Source: Zygotorulaspora mrakii
Taxonomy: Eukaryota; Ascomycota; Saccharomycetes; Saccharomycetales; Saccharomycetaceae
Assembly (NCBI RefSeq): GCF_013402915.1
Contig: NC_050723.1
Coordinates: 248,001 to 312,000, forward strand
DNA: 64,000 nucleotides
Reading direction: 5' to 3'
In this document: piece by piece, positions 8,286 through 19,272 of the stretch
Position numbering within the stretch: the first letter of the stretch is position 1
How the letters are laid out: every line of letters begins with the position of its first letter
Position numbers and translations under genes: made by a program
Notes under the pieces: model-generated
What the model was told of the DNA's origin: nothing
What the model saw: the letters and a program-made list of their open reading frames with translations, nothing else
Database searches by the model: none

Positions 8286-9851
8286 ATGAATGTTATCAAG
8301 AAGAAATGGAAAGAGCTAGTGTACTCTATGAGTACCGAGGATCACTATGCGGAATTCGATCCCAACGAGCCCGGGAACTTCAATATGGCACGCAGAGCCA
8401 ACCAGGGTAGTGGGGGTATCGGTGCGTCGCGTGTGCATTTGACGAGCACAGACGGATTTGGCGACGAGGAGATGAACATTGGCGTGGAGGACGATAATAA
8501 TGACATTAGCATCGACGAGTACGGGACCACCGACAAAGAGGGCGTGTCGGAGGTAATGCTGGCGTGGAGGCATATAGAGTCGTGGACGACGCAACACAGT
8601 CCTGACCTGAATGCTTCGTTTGGCGACCCGTGCACTGAGAACGACATAACGCACGCGGAGGAAGACTTGGAGATAACGTTTCCCGCCGCTGTGAAAGTAT
8701 CGCTGAGGATTCATGATGGGCAAGAGGATTTGGAGTCCATGACAGGTGTATCTGGATTGATATACGGATTACAACTGATGACTCTGGACCAAATTGTTGA
8801 AATGACCGGGAAATGGAGGAGCGTCGCCAGAAACATGAACAAAAAGCCTCTAGTTTCGTCGCCAATAATCAATCAGAACCAATCTTCGTCAGGCTCCTCC
8901 ACACCTAGTCCGGATGAAATGAAAAGAAGACAATTTAAACTATCTCATATTCCAACTCAAAACTGTATTCCAAAGGGGACCATTCAACCTGTCTATGCAC
9001 ACCCTGCCTGGATACCATTGGTAACCGATCACGCAGGAAATCATATTGGTGTTGATCTTGCCCCAGCCGAGGCTGGTAAGTACGCTCAAGTTATAATTTT
9101 CGGTAGAGATTTTGACACGAAATACGTCGTCGCTGAAAATTGGGGTGACTTTCTTCTATCATTTGCGAACGATTTGGAAGCAGGTAATTGGTATTTAATT
9201 GACGATAGCGATGATTTCCTGGCGGGTGATGGGGATCTTGTATTTAGAGACAAGAAGTCCAATGGACCAGCTCAAGACTATCTGGAAATTTTGAAGAAAA
9301 GAGTATGGCTTAAATCACAGGACCTAAAGGGCGAAAATTCAGTAACGATGACAAAAAAGGCTATACGCAGTTCAACCGAATCTGAATCTGTAAAAAATCA
9401 AAGTTTAGTGGAAGAGACTGATTACAGTACTCCAAAAAAAGTTAACTCTCTCGAGCAAATGGAGAACCAGGTTGATGATGCTATCACAAACAGCGAGGCA
9501 AAATCAAAGGATTTAAAAATACCGGCAATGGAAGTTACGAATGACGAATTAGATACTAAAGACTCCACGGGTGCGACCCCAGAAGAGGTGAGTATTGGAG
9601 AAAATAAAGAGGAAGCTTCAGAAGATTTAGGTCCTATAGGAAACAAAGAAGAAACTCAAAAGGACCTAGCGAATTCATTAGAAGAAAAACTGAAAATTTC
9701 AGAAGACGAGAATCCTAATCTCGAAAATGATGCTCAAGAGCAATCACATGAAGAAACTTCAAATAAAAAAGGTGACCCAGTTGATCAAATCGACAGCGAA
9801 AATGTCACAAAGGGTGCCCGAAAGGAAGAATTTGAAAGCGTTGCCTTATAA
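8286..9851 (+). CDS. SMI1: Smi1/Knr4, cell wall synthesis regulator
   Basis: Orthologue of Smi1 (Knr4), which coordinates cell wall glucan synthesis with the cell-integrity MAP kinase pathway and localises to sites of polarised growth. 521 residues against about 505 in S. cerevisiae. The start ([20 protein letters not shown]) aligns with the conserved N-terminus. The SMI1/KNR4 (SUKH) core runs from about residue 80 to 340, including [45 protein letters not shown] and GRDFDTKYV. The last 170 residues are Glu/Asp/Lys-rich and presumably disordered, as in the known protein. A 3' T tract follows the stop. Confidence 0.96.
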   Translation: MNVIKKKWKELVYSMSTEDHYAEFDPNEPGNFNMARRANQGSGGIGASRVHLTSTDGFGDEEMNIGVEDDNNDISIDEYGTTDKEGVSEVMLAWRHIESWTTQHSPDLNASFGDPCTENDITHAEEDLEITFPAAVKVSLRIHDGQEDLESMTGVSGLIYGLQLMTLDQIVEMTGKWRSVARNMNKKPLVSSPIINQNQSSSGSSTPSPDEMKRRQFKLSHIPTQNCIPKGTIQPVYAHPAWIPLVTDHAGNHIGVDLAPAEAGKYAQVIIFGRDFDTKYVVAENWGDFLLSFANDLEAGNWYLIDDSDDFLAGDGDLVFRDKKSNGPAQDYLEILKKRVWLKSQDLKGENSVTMTKKAIRSSTESESVKNQSLVEETDYSTPKKVNSLEQMENQVDDAITNSEAKSKDLKIPAMEVTNDELDTKDSTGATPEEVSIGENKEEASEDLGPIGNKEETQKDLANSLEEKLKISEDENPNLENDAQEQSHEETSNKKGDPVDQIDSENVTKGARKEEFESVAL

Positions 9852-10006
9852 TGAAATTCTTTTTTTTTTTAATTATTTTATCCATTTTATGTAGATATTT
9901 TTATATTATAAGTTCCCCATTATTTGTGAATTGTCAGATGCATAGCCAGATCGCTGATACCTGAATCCACTTGAGCGTTTGTTACATGGGACATGCATAC
10001 TTTGCA

Positions 10007-11569
10007 TCACCATATAATCCTTTGAGGAAAGAGTTCAGTTTCCCAAGTGAAGGCACGACGCATAAATATAATTAAGGAAATTGCATTGATCAGCATGAAC
10101 CATGCAAACTCTAAGAATAGACGTTTTGTAGATGCTATCGTTACAGCGATTTCACCTTCTTCAGAAGGAACGAGTTCACCAAGTATTGGCTCTGCGCTGC
10201 ATGTAACAAATATTCTCCAAAAATAAAATGGCAAAATGTAATAACGGGGTTCAAATAAGGGCGATGGTACAATCGTAACGAACGTACATGCTATCAAAGC
10301 CGTCCAAGATATGTGGGTCAATTGAATAGGCAAATCAACTGGATCCTTCAGGGGTAGCGGAACAATGGGCTCAAATACCAACTGACTAGGTCTGAAAACT
10401 TCCATATAAACGAAAGTGGAAAAGTGATAAACTGGGGCCATGAGTACATATTTTATCAGCTTTCTTCTTGAGCCAATGAATCTCTTAAAAAGGTAAAAAG
10501 TGTAATGCCTATTATCCGCCAACAAGAAAGGATGTACTTTAGTAAAAAATCTGATTACAATCATTATGCCCAATACCTCGAAAAAAACTCTTACTGGTTT
10601 CAATTGACATCTTCTTTTGTATAACTGAAGAAAACTACCTGAAAACCAAAGCGGCAAACTGAAGAAACAGATGAACATGAAACAATAAAAGATTTGAACC
10701 AATTGAAAACCCGCATTGTGATTGGACTTATCACCCAGTGTGATTCCCCTGTTCCATATGATGTATACCAGAAATAGAACGAAGTCCACTGCATATGGTA
10801 AGACAATAGAGGTGAAATCATCGATGGAGTGTATGAAAAGTTTCAAATAGTTGTTTAATGTGTGCGTGTTGAATTGCTTCTGTATCATTGCTCTCCGTTC
10901 CACAGCAAGTACCATGATGAAAGCCGTCCATATGATGTTGGTTTGTCTGAATAAGCAACTTATACCAGCACAAAGTGCACTTAGCCAAATGCTCACTGTA
11001 GGCCCATAGGGCAGGGTCAGTACGAATGTCAGTGCTTGCAAAATAAATATTGTTGACCATATGTCAGTGTAATATAAATAATAGTATGTTGCCATCAATG
11101 GGAAGCTCATCAAAGCGATAGGCCAAAATCCAATTGCATTGAAAAGGAAAAGCGGTCTTAATACCATCACTGGCAGAACGAAGATACCGCCAAATAAGTT
11201 CACAATCCTTAATATTGTTAAAGTACTCCATGATGTAAATATTCTGAAGAATTTGTACTCTAAGCATCCAAGAATATATAGACCTGGAGGCGTCGTAATC
11301 TTAGGGTCCCATGTGTTCCAATTTCCAGATATGTACTGGAGAGTCTGTCCAATATGAAATCTTTCATCGATAAACTCATAGGGCACTACTTTTGTTGAAA
11401 CATAATAAAATGTAAGAAGGAAGTATGTAACTAGCAGAGGGTATATCGCTATGTTTGTTAAAAACCCCGTTACCACTTCCTTTTCTAACTGCCTTTGGAT
11501 CCCAGGACTGATAAGTTGAGGAGGAGCATCCTTAAGATCGTCAGATTTTACTGGATGACCAGACATCAA
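10007..11569 (-). CDS. DIE2: Die2/Alg10, terminal dolichol-linked glucosyltransferase
   Basis: Orthologue of the ER alpha-1,2-glucosyltransferase that uses dolichyl-phosphate glucose to add the last glucose to the lipid-linked oligosaccharide before N-glycosylation. 520 residues against about 525. It is a polytopic membrane protein with about a dozen hydrophobic segments. The conserved loop after the first membrane segment reads [17 protein letters not shown], followed by [33 protein letters not shown] and [17 protein letters not shown] are further family motifs. It ends in QRIIW, as in S. cerevisiae. Start codons MM at 11569/11566 are equivalent choices. Divergent from MTC6. Confidence 0.96.
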   Translation of the reverse strand: MMSGHPVKSDDLKDAPPQLISPGIQRQLEKEVVTGFLTNIAIYPLLVTYFLLTFYYVSTKVVPYEFIDERFHIGQTLQYISGNWNTWDPKITTPPGLYILGCLEYKFFRIFTSWSTLTILRIVNLFGGIFVLPVMVLRPLFLFNAIGFWPIALMSFPLMATYYYLYYTDIWSTIFILQALTFVLTLPYGPTVSIWLSALCAGISCLFRQTNIIWTAFIMVLAVERRAMIQKQFNTHTLNNYLKLFIHSIDDFTSIVLPYAVDFVLFLVYIIWNRGITLGDKSNHNAGFQLVQIFYCFMFICFFSLPLWFSGSFLQLYKRRCQLKPVRVFFEVLGIMIVIRFFTKVHPFLLADNRHYTFYLFKRFIGSRRKLIKYVLMAPVYHFSTFVYMEVFRPSQLVFEPIVPLPLKDPVDLPIQLTHISWTALIACTFVTIVPSPLFEPRYYILPFYFWRIFVTCSAEPILGELVPSEEGEIAVTIASTKRLFLEFAWFMLINAISLIIFMRRAFTWETELFPQRIIW

Positions 11570-11786
11570 GTACCGTGTTTTCTTAATATCGCCACAGACC
11601 TTGCCTGACCATATCTATAACGTTTGATATTTAAGGTTCTCAATATCAAGCGGTGCTTGAAAAATTTCGCAAACACAATCTTGCTTCGAAGCAGCGATAA
11701 ACGTAAATAAAAAAGGGAAATTATCTAGCAAATATCACTGTTGATCTCTAAGAGACATATAAACATCCTGCGTTATACGAGATGAA

Positions 11787-13328
11787 ATGATAGGACTGCT
11801 CAGACTGCTGTGGTTGTCAATATCGATGATAACACAGCTGCGATGCTTTTGTGTATGCGACGAAGTGTTAGCTGCACCTTCACCACAACATCAAAATGCA
11901 GTGCGCTCCCAAAGAGATTTGATGAACGATGTTACCATAGATCAATTACCACTCGTAGGTGTGAATCTGAGTAGTGCTTTGTTTAATGAAGAATCTAAAA
12001 ATGATACACAGTCACTTGCTGCATTTCAATCCCTATTGCAAAACGGTGTTCAAGCATTTTCGTTGGATCTCGAAGAAAGAAGTAGTACATGGATGGTTCG
12101 TCAAACAAATATACAACTCAGCAACTTCTTGACAAGCCTTCAATCTTACATCAACACTACAGATGATAATTTATCGGCAAATATTTTGGTATTGCTATTG
12201 AAGATTTCGTCCGGAGGGAACTCTAATACAAACCAAACGGCGCGGCCCGTTCCTTATTTCAATGCTACCACTCCTTCCATGAATATCACAAATATAGTAG
12301 ATCAAAATTTGGGACGACAGAGGATATATACACCTGATGATCTGTTAAATGACAAGGCAGCGGGGTTAACGTTTAATATTTCAGGTCAACCAAACAGTGG
12401 ATGGCCCAGGCTTCAGTCTTTCCTTTACTCGAGTAGAAGGCGAGTACTCATAGCTGAATTGACCAATAAACTGGACTCACAGGTGCCGTATATCTTCAAT
12501 TCTTCAATTTTGTTCTTTGATGAAAAAAATAAAAGTTTAAACTCACCAAATTCCACGGAAGACTACACAAGGTTAACACAGATAGCCTGGAGGTTTCTGG
12601 ATTCACAATTCACATCAAGAGATATCAGAATTCATATGAGTAATGGATATTCTCCGCTTATATCAAATCCCTATTCAACATCAAACATAACAGAAATTAC
12701 CAATCTTTTTAACACAAGCATTATATGGTCATGGGCTAATAATCAGCCCCTCATCGCTCAGGTAGATGCTGAAACACAAAGAAATGAATTAACTGCAAAT
12801 AACTGTGCTGTCTTAAAATACTCTCCATCAAATTCTACAGCATTTTGGATGGTAGACAATTGTTACGATAGCTATGAAGGATTATGTAGAAGCTCAACAG
12901 AAACTTTTACATGGCTGATTACAGATTCAAGGGATACCTATTTTGAATTTGACAGTAACTCCGAATCCAAGTGTCCTGAAAACTATTCATTTGCCCTCCC
13001 ACGAACTCCACTGGAACAGAACTCATTAATAATGCATCTTGACCATCTAAGATCACTGACATACCGTATTTGGATTGATATGAATTCTATCGCTGTTAGC
13101 AATTGTTGGGTCACGGGTGGGCCCTATGCAACATGCCCTTATCAAAAGAGCGTATCGAGAAGAAACTTCGTCGAAATGCTTACTCCAGTAACTGTTTGTT
13201 CCTTCGTAATACTGGTCATGGTTTCATATTTGAATCTGCTTAGAATTCCAATTCTCAGTAACAGAAAGTCTTGGAAGAGGATAGTCAATGATGTTTCAAA
13301 ATCTGAAATGGAGGGTGTTCCATCTTAG
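11787..13328 (+). CDS. MTC6: Mtc6-like membrane glycoprotein
   Basis: Orthologue of Mtc6 (maintenance of telomere capping 6), a protein of unknown biochemical role whose loss is synthetic with cdc13-1 in S. cerevisiae. 513 residues against about 526. It has an N-terminal hydrophobic signal (about residues 1-30), a long extracytoplasmic region with many N-glycosylation sequons (NLS, NDT, NTT, NAT, NIT), and one transmembrane segment near the C-terminus (about 469-490, VTVCSFVILVMVSYLNLL). The motif RSQRDLMNDVTIDQLPLVGV near the N-terminus is diagnostic. Adjacent to PEX28, as in S. cerevisiae. Confidence 0.9.
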   Translation: MIGLLRLLWLSISMITQLRCFCVCDEVLAAPSPQHQNAVRSQRDLMNDVTIDQLPLVGVNLSSALFNEESKNDTQSLAAFQSLLQNGVQAFSLDLEERSSTWMVRQTNIQLSNFLTSLQSYINTTDDNLSANILVLLLKISSGGNSNTNQTARPVPYFNATTPSMNITNIVDQNLGRQRIYTPDDLLNDKAAGLTFNISGQPNSGWPRLQSFLYSSRRRVLIAELTNKLDSQVPYIFNSSILFFDEKNKSLNSPNSTEDYTRLTQIAWRFLDSQFTSRDIRIHMSNGYSPLISNPYSTSNITEITNLFNTSIIWSWANNQPLIAQVDAETQRNELTANNCAVLKYSPSNSTAFWMVDNCYDSYEGLCRSSTETFTWLITDSRDTYFEFDSNSESKCPENYSFALPRTPLEQNSLIMHLDHLRSLTYRIWIDMNSIAVSNCWVTGGPYATCPYQKSVSRRNFVEMLTPVTVCSFVILVMVSYLNLLRIPILSNRKSWKRIVNDVSKSEMEGVPS

Positions 13329-13404
13329 ATGGTGTAATAATTAATTAATCATAAAGCATAAACAATCATATTTAAATTATATTATAAAAGACATTCAGTT
13401 AACA

Positions 13405-15039
13405 CTATTTTTTCAACTTATAAGATGGTTTAGAAGCAGGATTCGCATATCTCAATACTTTACGAGTCAGCCGCCTTCTTTTGAAAGAATCGTCTATTAA
13501 ATACTCGTCTTGTATTTTCAAAGAAAGGCCCCTTTCTGATGACCATTTTTTAACATTATAGTCAACCTCCCATTCAGAATTCTCATCAAAAACCCATGTT
13601 CTTGGCGGCAAAATGTCATCTAACTTGGAAACTCCAGGTGGCTCCTGTTGCAATTTCCTGAACTTGTCTAGAGGGTCAAAAACCTGGTTTGAAATTTTGT
13701 AAAAGTCCCAATGGCGAGGAGTTATCCCCTGCTTATAGATCTCAAAAATTTCAACGTATTTTACTTCTGGGGACTCATCTAATATTATATTAAATTCTTT
13801 GTGTGTTTCACTGCGATCAGTCGTACTGCTAACTGACCTTTTCTTTTGCTTATGAGCGGATATCCTTTGTTTAACTTTAGGATGCGCAAATATCATACTC
13901 AGCCATAAAATCAGGCTTATAAAGAAGCTCCAATTGATATATTTGGAAAGCAGACTCAATGTACAGAACGATGCAATATATTTGAAGAAAACGACAGTAG
14001 AGTGCCTTTCATCTACAAATCCAGCGGTTCCATAAATAAATCTTTCCACCGACTTCGACAAAGACAAGGTAGCTGTCGTTGCATTTTGCAGGTCACGCAA
14101 GCTCACCACGAACTCAATCCTGTTATCGATTTCATTTCGTCTCGAGACATCATCTGAGTCAAAAACTTGAACATTATAATCAAATTCTTGAATGCCATAA
14201 CCTGGGTGCCACGCTGTTGGACCACCATTTGTGACATCTTTAATCAGTGACTTCCCGTACATCCTCCTATAAGGATACAAAGTTCTTCGAAATGGATGCC
14301 TTCGCGTGTACCCTGGTACCATTAGACCAAACATTATATATATTAAAGGCATAATAATTATGTTCATAGGGTTATAGCAAATCATCGTCAGTATTATTAA
14401 CATGGTTAACGTCCCAGAAGGGTTTCTCCAGGTCAGTAGTCGCACAATAGAGTCTTGAAGTTCGAAAAGTCCCGCCAATTTAGGAGTGAGAGCCTTTAGA
14501 TTACTGGTCAACTTAGTAGCAGACACAGTTTTGCTTCTTCTTTTCTCATCCTCGGACAATTCTCCAAAATGTTCTCTTTCAGGTAATCTAGTCGGTATTA
14601 TCCTAGTTATTAATTTATCTACAAATATATCCAAAAAGTGCTCCTTCGTTCTCTTTTCTAATCCATCCTCAGGAGTTTCCAGAGTAGTAGTACTGCTCAC
14701 TTTAACCTCACTGTCAGTTTCCTGCTTGAAATTTTCATCTTTCCAGAAGTCATCGGAGCTTTCAGTTACTGTATCAAAGTCCCCTGGCAACATGGGTTTG
14801 TCATTTTTGAGTCTCTCAACTGATGCATCGAAAAGAGAGCCAGCGATACCTTTAACAACACCCCTCTTGGGCACAGAAGACCTTTGATGATCGCCCCCTA
14901 CAGCTGCAGCGACAGCCGCAGCTGTGTCTGCTGCAAGTAACGAGTCCAGGGCTTTCTCGTATTTATCAGCAAAGTAGGATTTCACGATTTCTCGTTTACG
15001 AGGCTGATCCCATTTGTACTTAATACTCATCTTTCTCAC
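13405..15039 (-). CDS. PEX28: Pex28-like peroxisomal membrane protein
   Basis: Orthologue of Pex28, a peroxisomal and ER-contact membrane protein of the Pex24/Pex28/Pex29 group that controls peroxisome number and size. 544 residues against about 579. After a charged N-terminus with an Ala tract (about 37-48) there are hydrophobic segments at about 205-245 and 345-375 and then the DysF-type region near the C-terminus, with aromatic-rich motifs (EIYKQGITPRHWDFYKIS, PPRTWVFDENSEWEVDYNVK). The MTC6-PEX28 pairing matches YHR151C-YHR150W. Confidence 0.88.
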   Translation of the reverse strand: MRKMSIKYKWDQPRKREIVKSYFADKYEKALDSLLAADTAAAVAAAVGGDHQRSSVPKRGVVKGIAGSLFDASVERLKNDKPMLPGDFDTVTESSDDFWKDENFKQETDSEVKVSSTTTLETPEDGLEKRTKEHFLDIFVDKLITRIIPTRLPEREHFGELSEDEKRRSKTVSATKLTSNLKALTPKLAGLFELQDSIVRLLTWRNPSGTLTMLIILTMICYNPMNIIIMPLIYIMFGLMVPGYTRRHPFRRTLYPYRRMYGKSLIKDVTNGGPTAWHPGYGIQEFDYNVQVFDSDDVSRRNEIDNRIEFVVSLRDLQNATTATLSLSKSVERFIYGTAGFVDERHSTVVFFKYIASFCTLSLLSKYINWSFFISLILWLSMIFAHPKVKQRISAHKQKKRSVSSTTDRSETHKEFNIILDESPEVKYVEIFEIYKQGITPRHWDFYKISNQVFDPLDKFRKLQQEPPGVSKLDDILPPRTWVFDENSEWEVDYNVKKWSSERGLSLKIQDEYLIDDSFKRRRLTRKVLRYANPASKPSYKLKK

Positions 15040-15189
15040 CTTCTTACATGCTTATGCTGACCCTTGAGCTTCGTTTAAGACCGCTCAGCCGTCTCCTTAA
15101 ATTCGTGATATTTGTCCCAAAAGAGAATTCCTATTTGATTATAAAAATGATAACTATACTTTTGCATATAATAATAAAGCAGTGAAGTA

Positions 15190-17234
15190 TCACCTTATGG
15201 TTTCGCAATGAGACCCGCCTATGCCTTCCACATAGTCGATGATATTAGATCCGTATATTCCGCTCTCTTGTGCTTCACTAATGACATCTTCTTTGTCACT
15301 CCATAGCTCATAGAATCTTATGGTTTCGTCATTAGCGGCAACACAAATCGACGTCATATCTGGGGATGGGACTGCGCTTAATACTCTCAATGGTGTTGGT
15401 GAACGAACTTGCTGCAGTGGGATAAGCTTGGGATAGGAGTACAACGTCACCAATATTGGATCATCCACATCACCAAAACCAAAAGTGGCCACAATTTGTT
15501 TATACCTTGTTGACCATATAAGAGAGGTTATTTGTCCATTAGTTTGAATTTCGTCCAGAAGGGTACCCGTCTTGGTATGCCAAAATCTGATTTTTCTGTC
15601 TTTACTACCAGCACCTGTGGCTAGTAGAGATTTGGACCATGGACAAAATGTGATAGCTTTAACTGCTGCACCATGAGGTAAAACAAAACGCAGCTTGGGT
15701 GATCGGACTAGCGATATATCCCAAAGTGTACAAGAGTTGTCATTACCACCAATTGCTAATAATTCGTCATCTTCTTTTAATGAAATGCCTGGTCAGATAA
15801 TAAAACAAGAAATTACCAAAAATGTTAGTAAACAAATCGATAGAATGATTTGATAATTGCTGCAAAAGGTATCATGAATAACTGCTTACCGCAAATCTGT
15901 TGTGACTGTGCCTGGAATTTGAAAACACATTGCAAGTTGTACAAAGAATTTCCGGGTTGCGAGTATGAGTCGTGATGATGTAATCTTGGTGAAAATTCTC
16001 TTGACATCCACTCATCATCTTCAATTGACGAAGAATTCCTTAAATTCTTTTTAGGTAATGTTGGTGGTCGCGATGAATCATTCATGGCCAGGCAAATAAC
16101 TGTTCCACTTTCTTCTCCAACCAAAAATTTCAATACTGAACTTTTTTCAGACCACTCAATACAACTTATTCCTCTCAATGTATCTGTTTGGTACTCGTAC
16201 AGCGGTTTAATTGTCATATTTCCAGCTTGATAGGCTTCAAGACATATCTTCTGGTCGAATAACAGTACACGCCCCTGTTTTGTACCTACAACAAAATGAC
16301 TCGTTGTAGGACAAAATGAAACGCAAGTAACTATATCATTTTTAGCACCTAAATAATCATGATTTAACACAGGCACAGCTCCTAAAGAATCAGACCAAAT
16401 ATAGACAGAGCAACCAAGACCAACCATTATATGGTTAGTGGTTTTTGACCAGGAAATCAAATTAGAATAAAAATCATTTCTCAAACTTGGTGCATCCAGT
16501 ACTCGGTAAGGGATCTGAGATTTAACCCTCTTGGATGGCCTGTCTTGCTCTTGATCTGATACAAACGAAAGACTTTGAGTCATTTTTGAAAAAGCTGTAG
16601 TTCCCAGATAATGAATCGCTCTGCTTGGCGGCAATGCTGATGCCATAGGATCAACCCTTAAATAATGATGGTGTTGGTTCATCATAGCAAGAGCTCTATT
16701 TTTACTAGAGTCTCCAATTATCTTGTCATCTGATTTACAGCTTCCGTCTTTGCCGTCGCCATGAGAAGAATGGAACATTAGAACCCTTTCCGGACTTTGA
16801 AATCCCAAACAATCTGCAATAAATTCCCTATGTCTCTTTTGATCGAAAGATAATTTCACACTGGAAATAGATGTATTGTTTGCAGTCCCTGTAACGCTCG
16901 TGTTTGGCGTTGTAGTTTCTGAATCATCAGCGGCATATCTGTTAATTGCTTCATAATGACCGGTAGTCCTTAAATTACTAAAGAATTCCGGAGAAGACAA
17001 GCGTTCTGGGGATGGTGATTTGGCAGAAAGCTCTAATTCTCTAATGTCAAACTTTTTCAGAGAGGGCGAGGATCTATAAGCTCTTTTCGACGTCTGCTGC
17101 GGTATGAATCTATCTAGCCTGTTGCCGCCCAAGCCGCAGCCACCCACACTTTGTCCATTATCCTGGTAAGGTTTTCTGTTCGTGGAAGTCTGTCTCTTAG
17201 GTGTTCTAGAGTTTCCGGTCTCATGATTAGACAT
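15190..17234 (-). CDS. AMA1: Ama1, meiosis-specific APC/C activator (two exons)
   Basis: Cdc20/Cdh1-family WD40 activator of the anaphase-promoting complex, which in S. cerevisiae acts in meiosis and spore formation. It is read as complement(join(15190..15788,15890..17234)), giving 647 residues against about 593. Exon 1 has a perfect C-box (DRFIPQQ, residues 41-47) and the first WD repeats. Exon 2 resumes in frame to complete a conserved blade (ICG-ISLKEDDELLAIGGND). The protein ends in Ile-Arg, the APC/C-docking IR tail. The 101-base intron has a TACTAAC branch site. Without splicing the product stops after 19 more codons (469 residues) and loses the last blades and IR tail. S. cerevisiae AMA1 also has one Mer1-regulated intron. 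Confidence 0.93.
15789..15889 (-). other. AMA1 intron, 101 bases
   Basis: On the minus strand the intron starts GTAAGC at 15889 (not the yeast consensus GTATGT), has a perfect TACTAAC branch sequence at 15824-15830 and ends CCAG at 15789. ATACCTTT at 15865-15872, 18 bases inside the 5' splice site, differs by one base from the Mer1 splicing enhancer AYACCCTY. Splicing is required to join the WD40 frames. The weak 5' site with a Mer1-like element suggests meiosis-specific splicing, as known for S. cerevisiae AMA1. Confidence 0.88.
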
Positions 17235-19272
17235 AGCCTATGAGACTATGTGTTCTTTGTGGCTTTGAGCTGAGCGATATCTTTTCTGTAACCGTTCTAA
17301 GGAAGCGAAACTACCCTTAAAATCACAGTACGTGGAAGGTTTTTTATTGATGGGACGGGATCTTCGTAACAGCACTTCAAGTTATAACTGTGTGATTAAC
17401 CTAGCTAGCAAAATGATATTCTTCTATCTGTTTTGGTTTTTTACTGTTTGTACGCAAGAACTGTCATAATTTATTCTTGATATCCGACGTCAAAGCTATT
17501 CATTTGTGGATGTAGCGACGGAATATGAAAAGTAAAAAAAAAATGACGACACCAAGATTTGATTCTCCATAGTTCCAAAAGTCCAATTGGAGTGACTCGA
17601 ATGTAGCTTCATCTTTCCTTGAACCTTTGAAGATAGATTCTTTACATGGTCGGCACAAGTTGGCCAGAGGGACCCAACAACAGGCATCTCGCCTATGATA
17701 AAAATTGTTATATTTTTACTAGCTGGTATGGGAAAATACTGCATACCATAGGGAATTGTGGAAGATTGAATTACTGTATTTTGCAAATCTTGGGATCCAG
17801 CAAAGTCTTATAGAGAAACAACGCTCGGTGTCAGATATAGATGGTGGTTATTTGTTTTTTTCTGGCAATTGTCGTTTGCATGGCGGAAATTACTTATTTG
17901 ATAATTCCAGCAGTTTTATGGGCTTTGGGTTTCGATATAGATTACAATATTTGATGAACTAGCAATCTAAAAAAGGATTTTCTTGGAAGAATGAGAATCA
18001 AAATTGAAATAACTAAGAAATCCGATCAAACCAGTTTTCTAGGCCGTATAAACCTCACAAACTGTCTTTTCGTCCATATTGGTTGATCGAAAATTTCCTA
18101 TTTGCTGTTCCACAGAAAAGAGCTATCAAAAGTACTCATTGGCTAAAAATGCCTTGCTACCAGTACAATTTCGCAAAAGTTTTAGTTTGCACAGGAATAC
18201 GAATACCAGAGAAGACTGCAGTGCCTGAATGCTTCAGTTGATACTATATTTCGAAGAGCGAAGTGTTGAACTAATCACTACTCTCGAACTAGACGGCAAG
18301 GATTGTACCGCAAAATCAATCAGAAGGTACATTTATGGCTACAGGTCCCCCAAAGGTTTCAATGCCCAGAAAAGAGAACTCAAAGGAAGACATCTTAAGA
18401 TATCCGGGGATGAAAACTGAACTGGCGTATAAAAGTGATATCAATGTTTCAAAGACTATCCTGCACATGTGCCCCTATGTAAATATCGATTATTCAATGC
18501 AATCAATGTAAATCTGCGGGTTTATCGTACGCTCAACATTTCTTGATACCACAATAGGAACAAGCAAACTGATAATAACTTCATTGTTTTTTATTAATCA
18601 TTGCCATCCTCGGCTTCCGTGCACATAAGCTTCAAATACTATGCTATCCAAGGAACAAAATGATAAGGGTGACAAAAAGTATTTGCACGAGAAGAAACTT
18701 GAATTCCGCTTCTGAACCCTTCATTTTGCATTTGGACTCTCACATTGGTACACATCAAGTCTAAATTGCAAATGTGCGTCTGGGTATGGCAATTGCCTCT
18801 CTCCTTCCCTCCTGCTCTGGAAGATAATGACTCGTAAAATCTATAACTAATAATGACATTCATCCTCCCATCAGGCTCAATGCGGCCTCAGATCTCAGAG
18901 AGCATGCACTCATGTTCTCGTGTCACTTTTTTGATGATCTTTAAGTAACCGCTGCTTGACTATATCTTCCTTTGATAATTTTCTTTTCTAGAGTGCGCAC
19001 GAGATGCTTTGAATGCTCTATTTTGACACAGCACCCTTTGCCCTTGAAGAAACATGTCGATCAGCTTGAGATCAAATAGGCGGGACATAGTGCTATTGCA
19101 TATTTGTAGACCTTTGCATGCTACTGATAAATTACACGTGATAATTGATTGCATCCAACATTGTTGGCGAACCTGTTACTTTTAAGATAAACTAAACGGA
19201 TCGTTTACAGTACGAAAACGAATATTGTAAAAAAGGCTAAAGAACTAATATTTCAGCTTGAAGTAGAATAAA
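17235..19272. other. Long intergenic region AMA1 to HSV2
   Basis: A 2.0-kb gap, long for this window. It serves as the divergent AMA1/HSV2 promoter and contains only short frames (17496-17786 minus, 17756-17962 plus, 18229-18420 plus, 18639-18863 minus, 18960-19154 minus) with no recognisable motif. In S. cerevisiae the transporter gene AZR1 occupies this interval; I see no transporter-like helices here. An E-box CACGTGAT lies at 19135-19142, about 130 bases before HSV2. A decayed gene cannot be excluded. Confidence 0.4.

Noticed and set aside
8345..8865. Antisense frames within SMI1
   Set aside because: They are shadows of the strongly conserved SMI1 frame and have no features of their own.
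15190..15492. 100-codon minus-strand frame as a separate gene
   Set aside because: It is the end of AMA1 exon 2, in frame with exon 1 after removal of the 15789-15889 intron.
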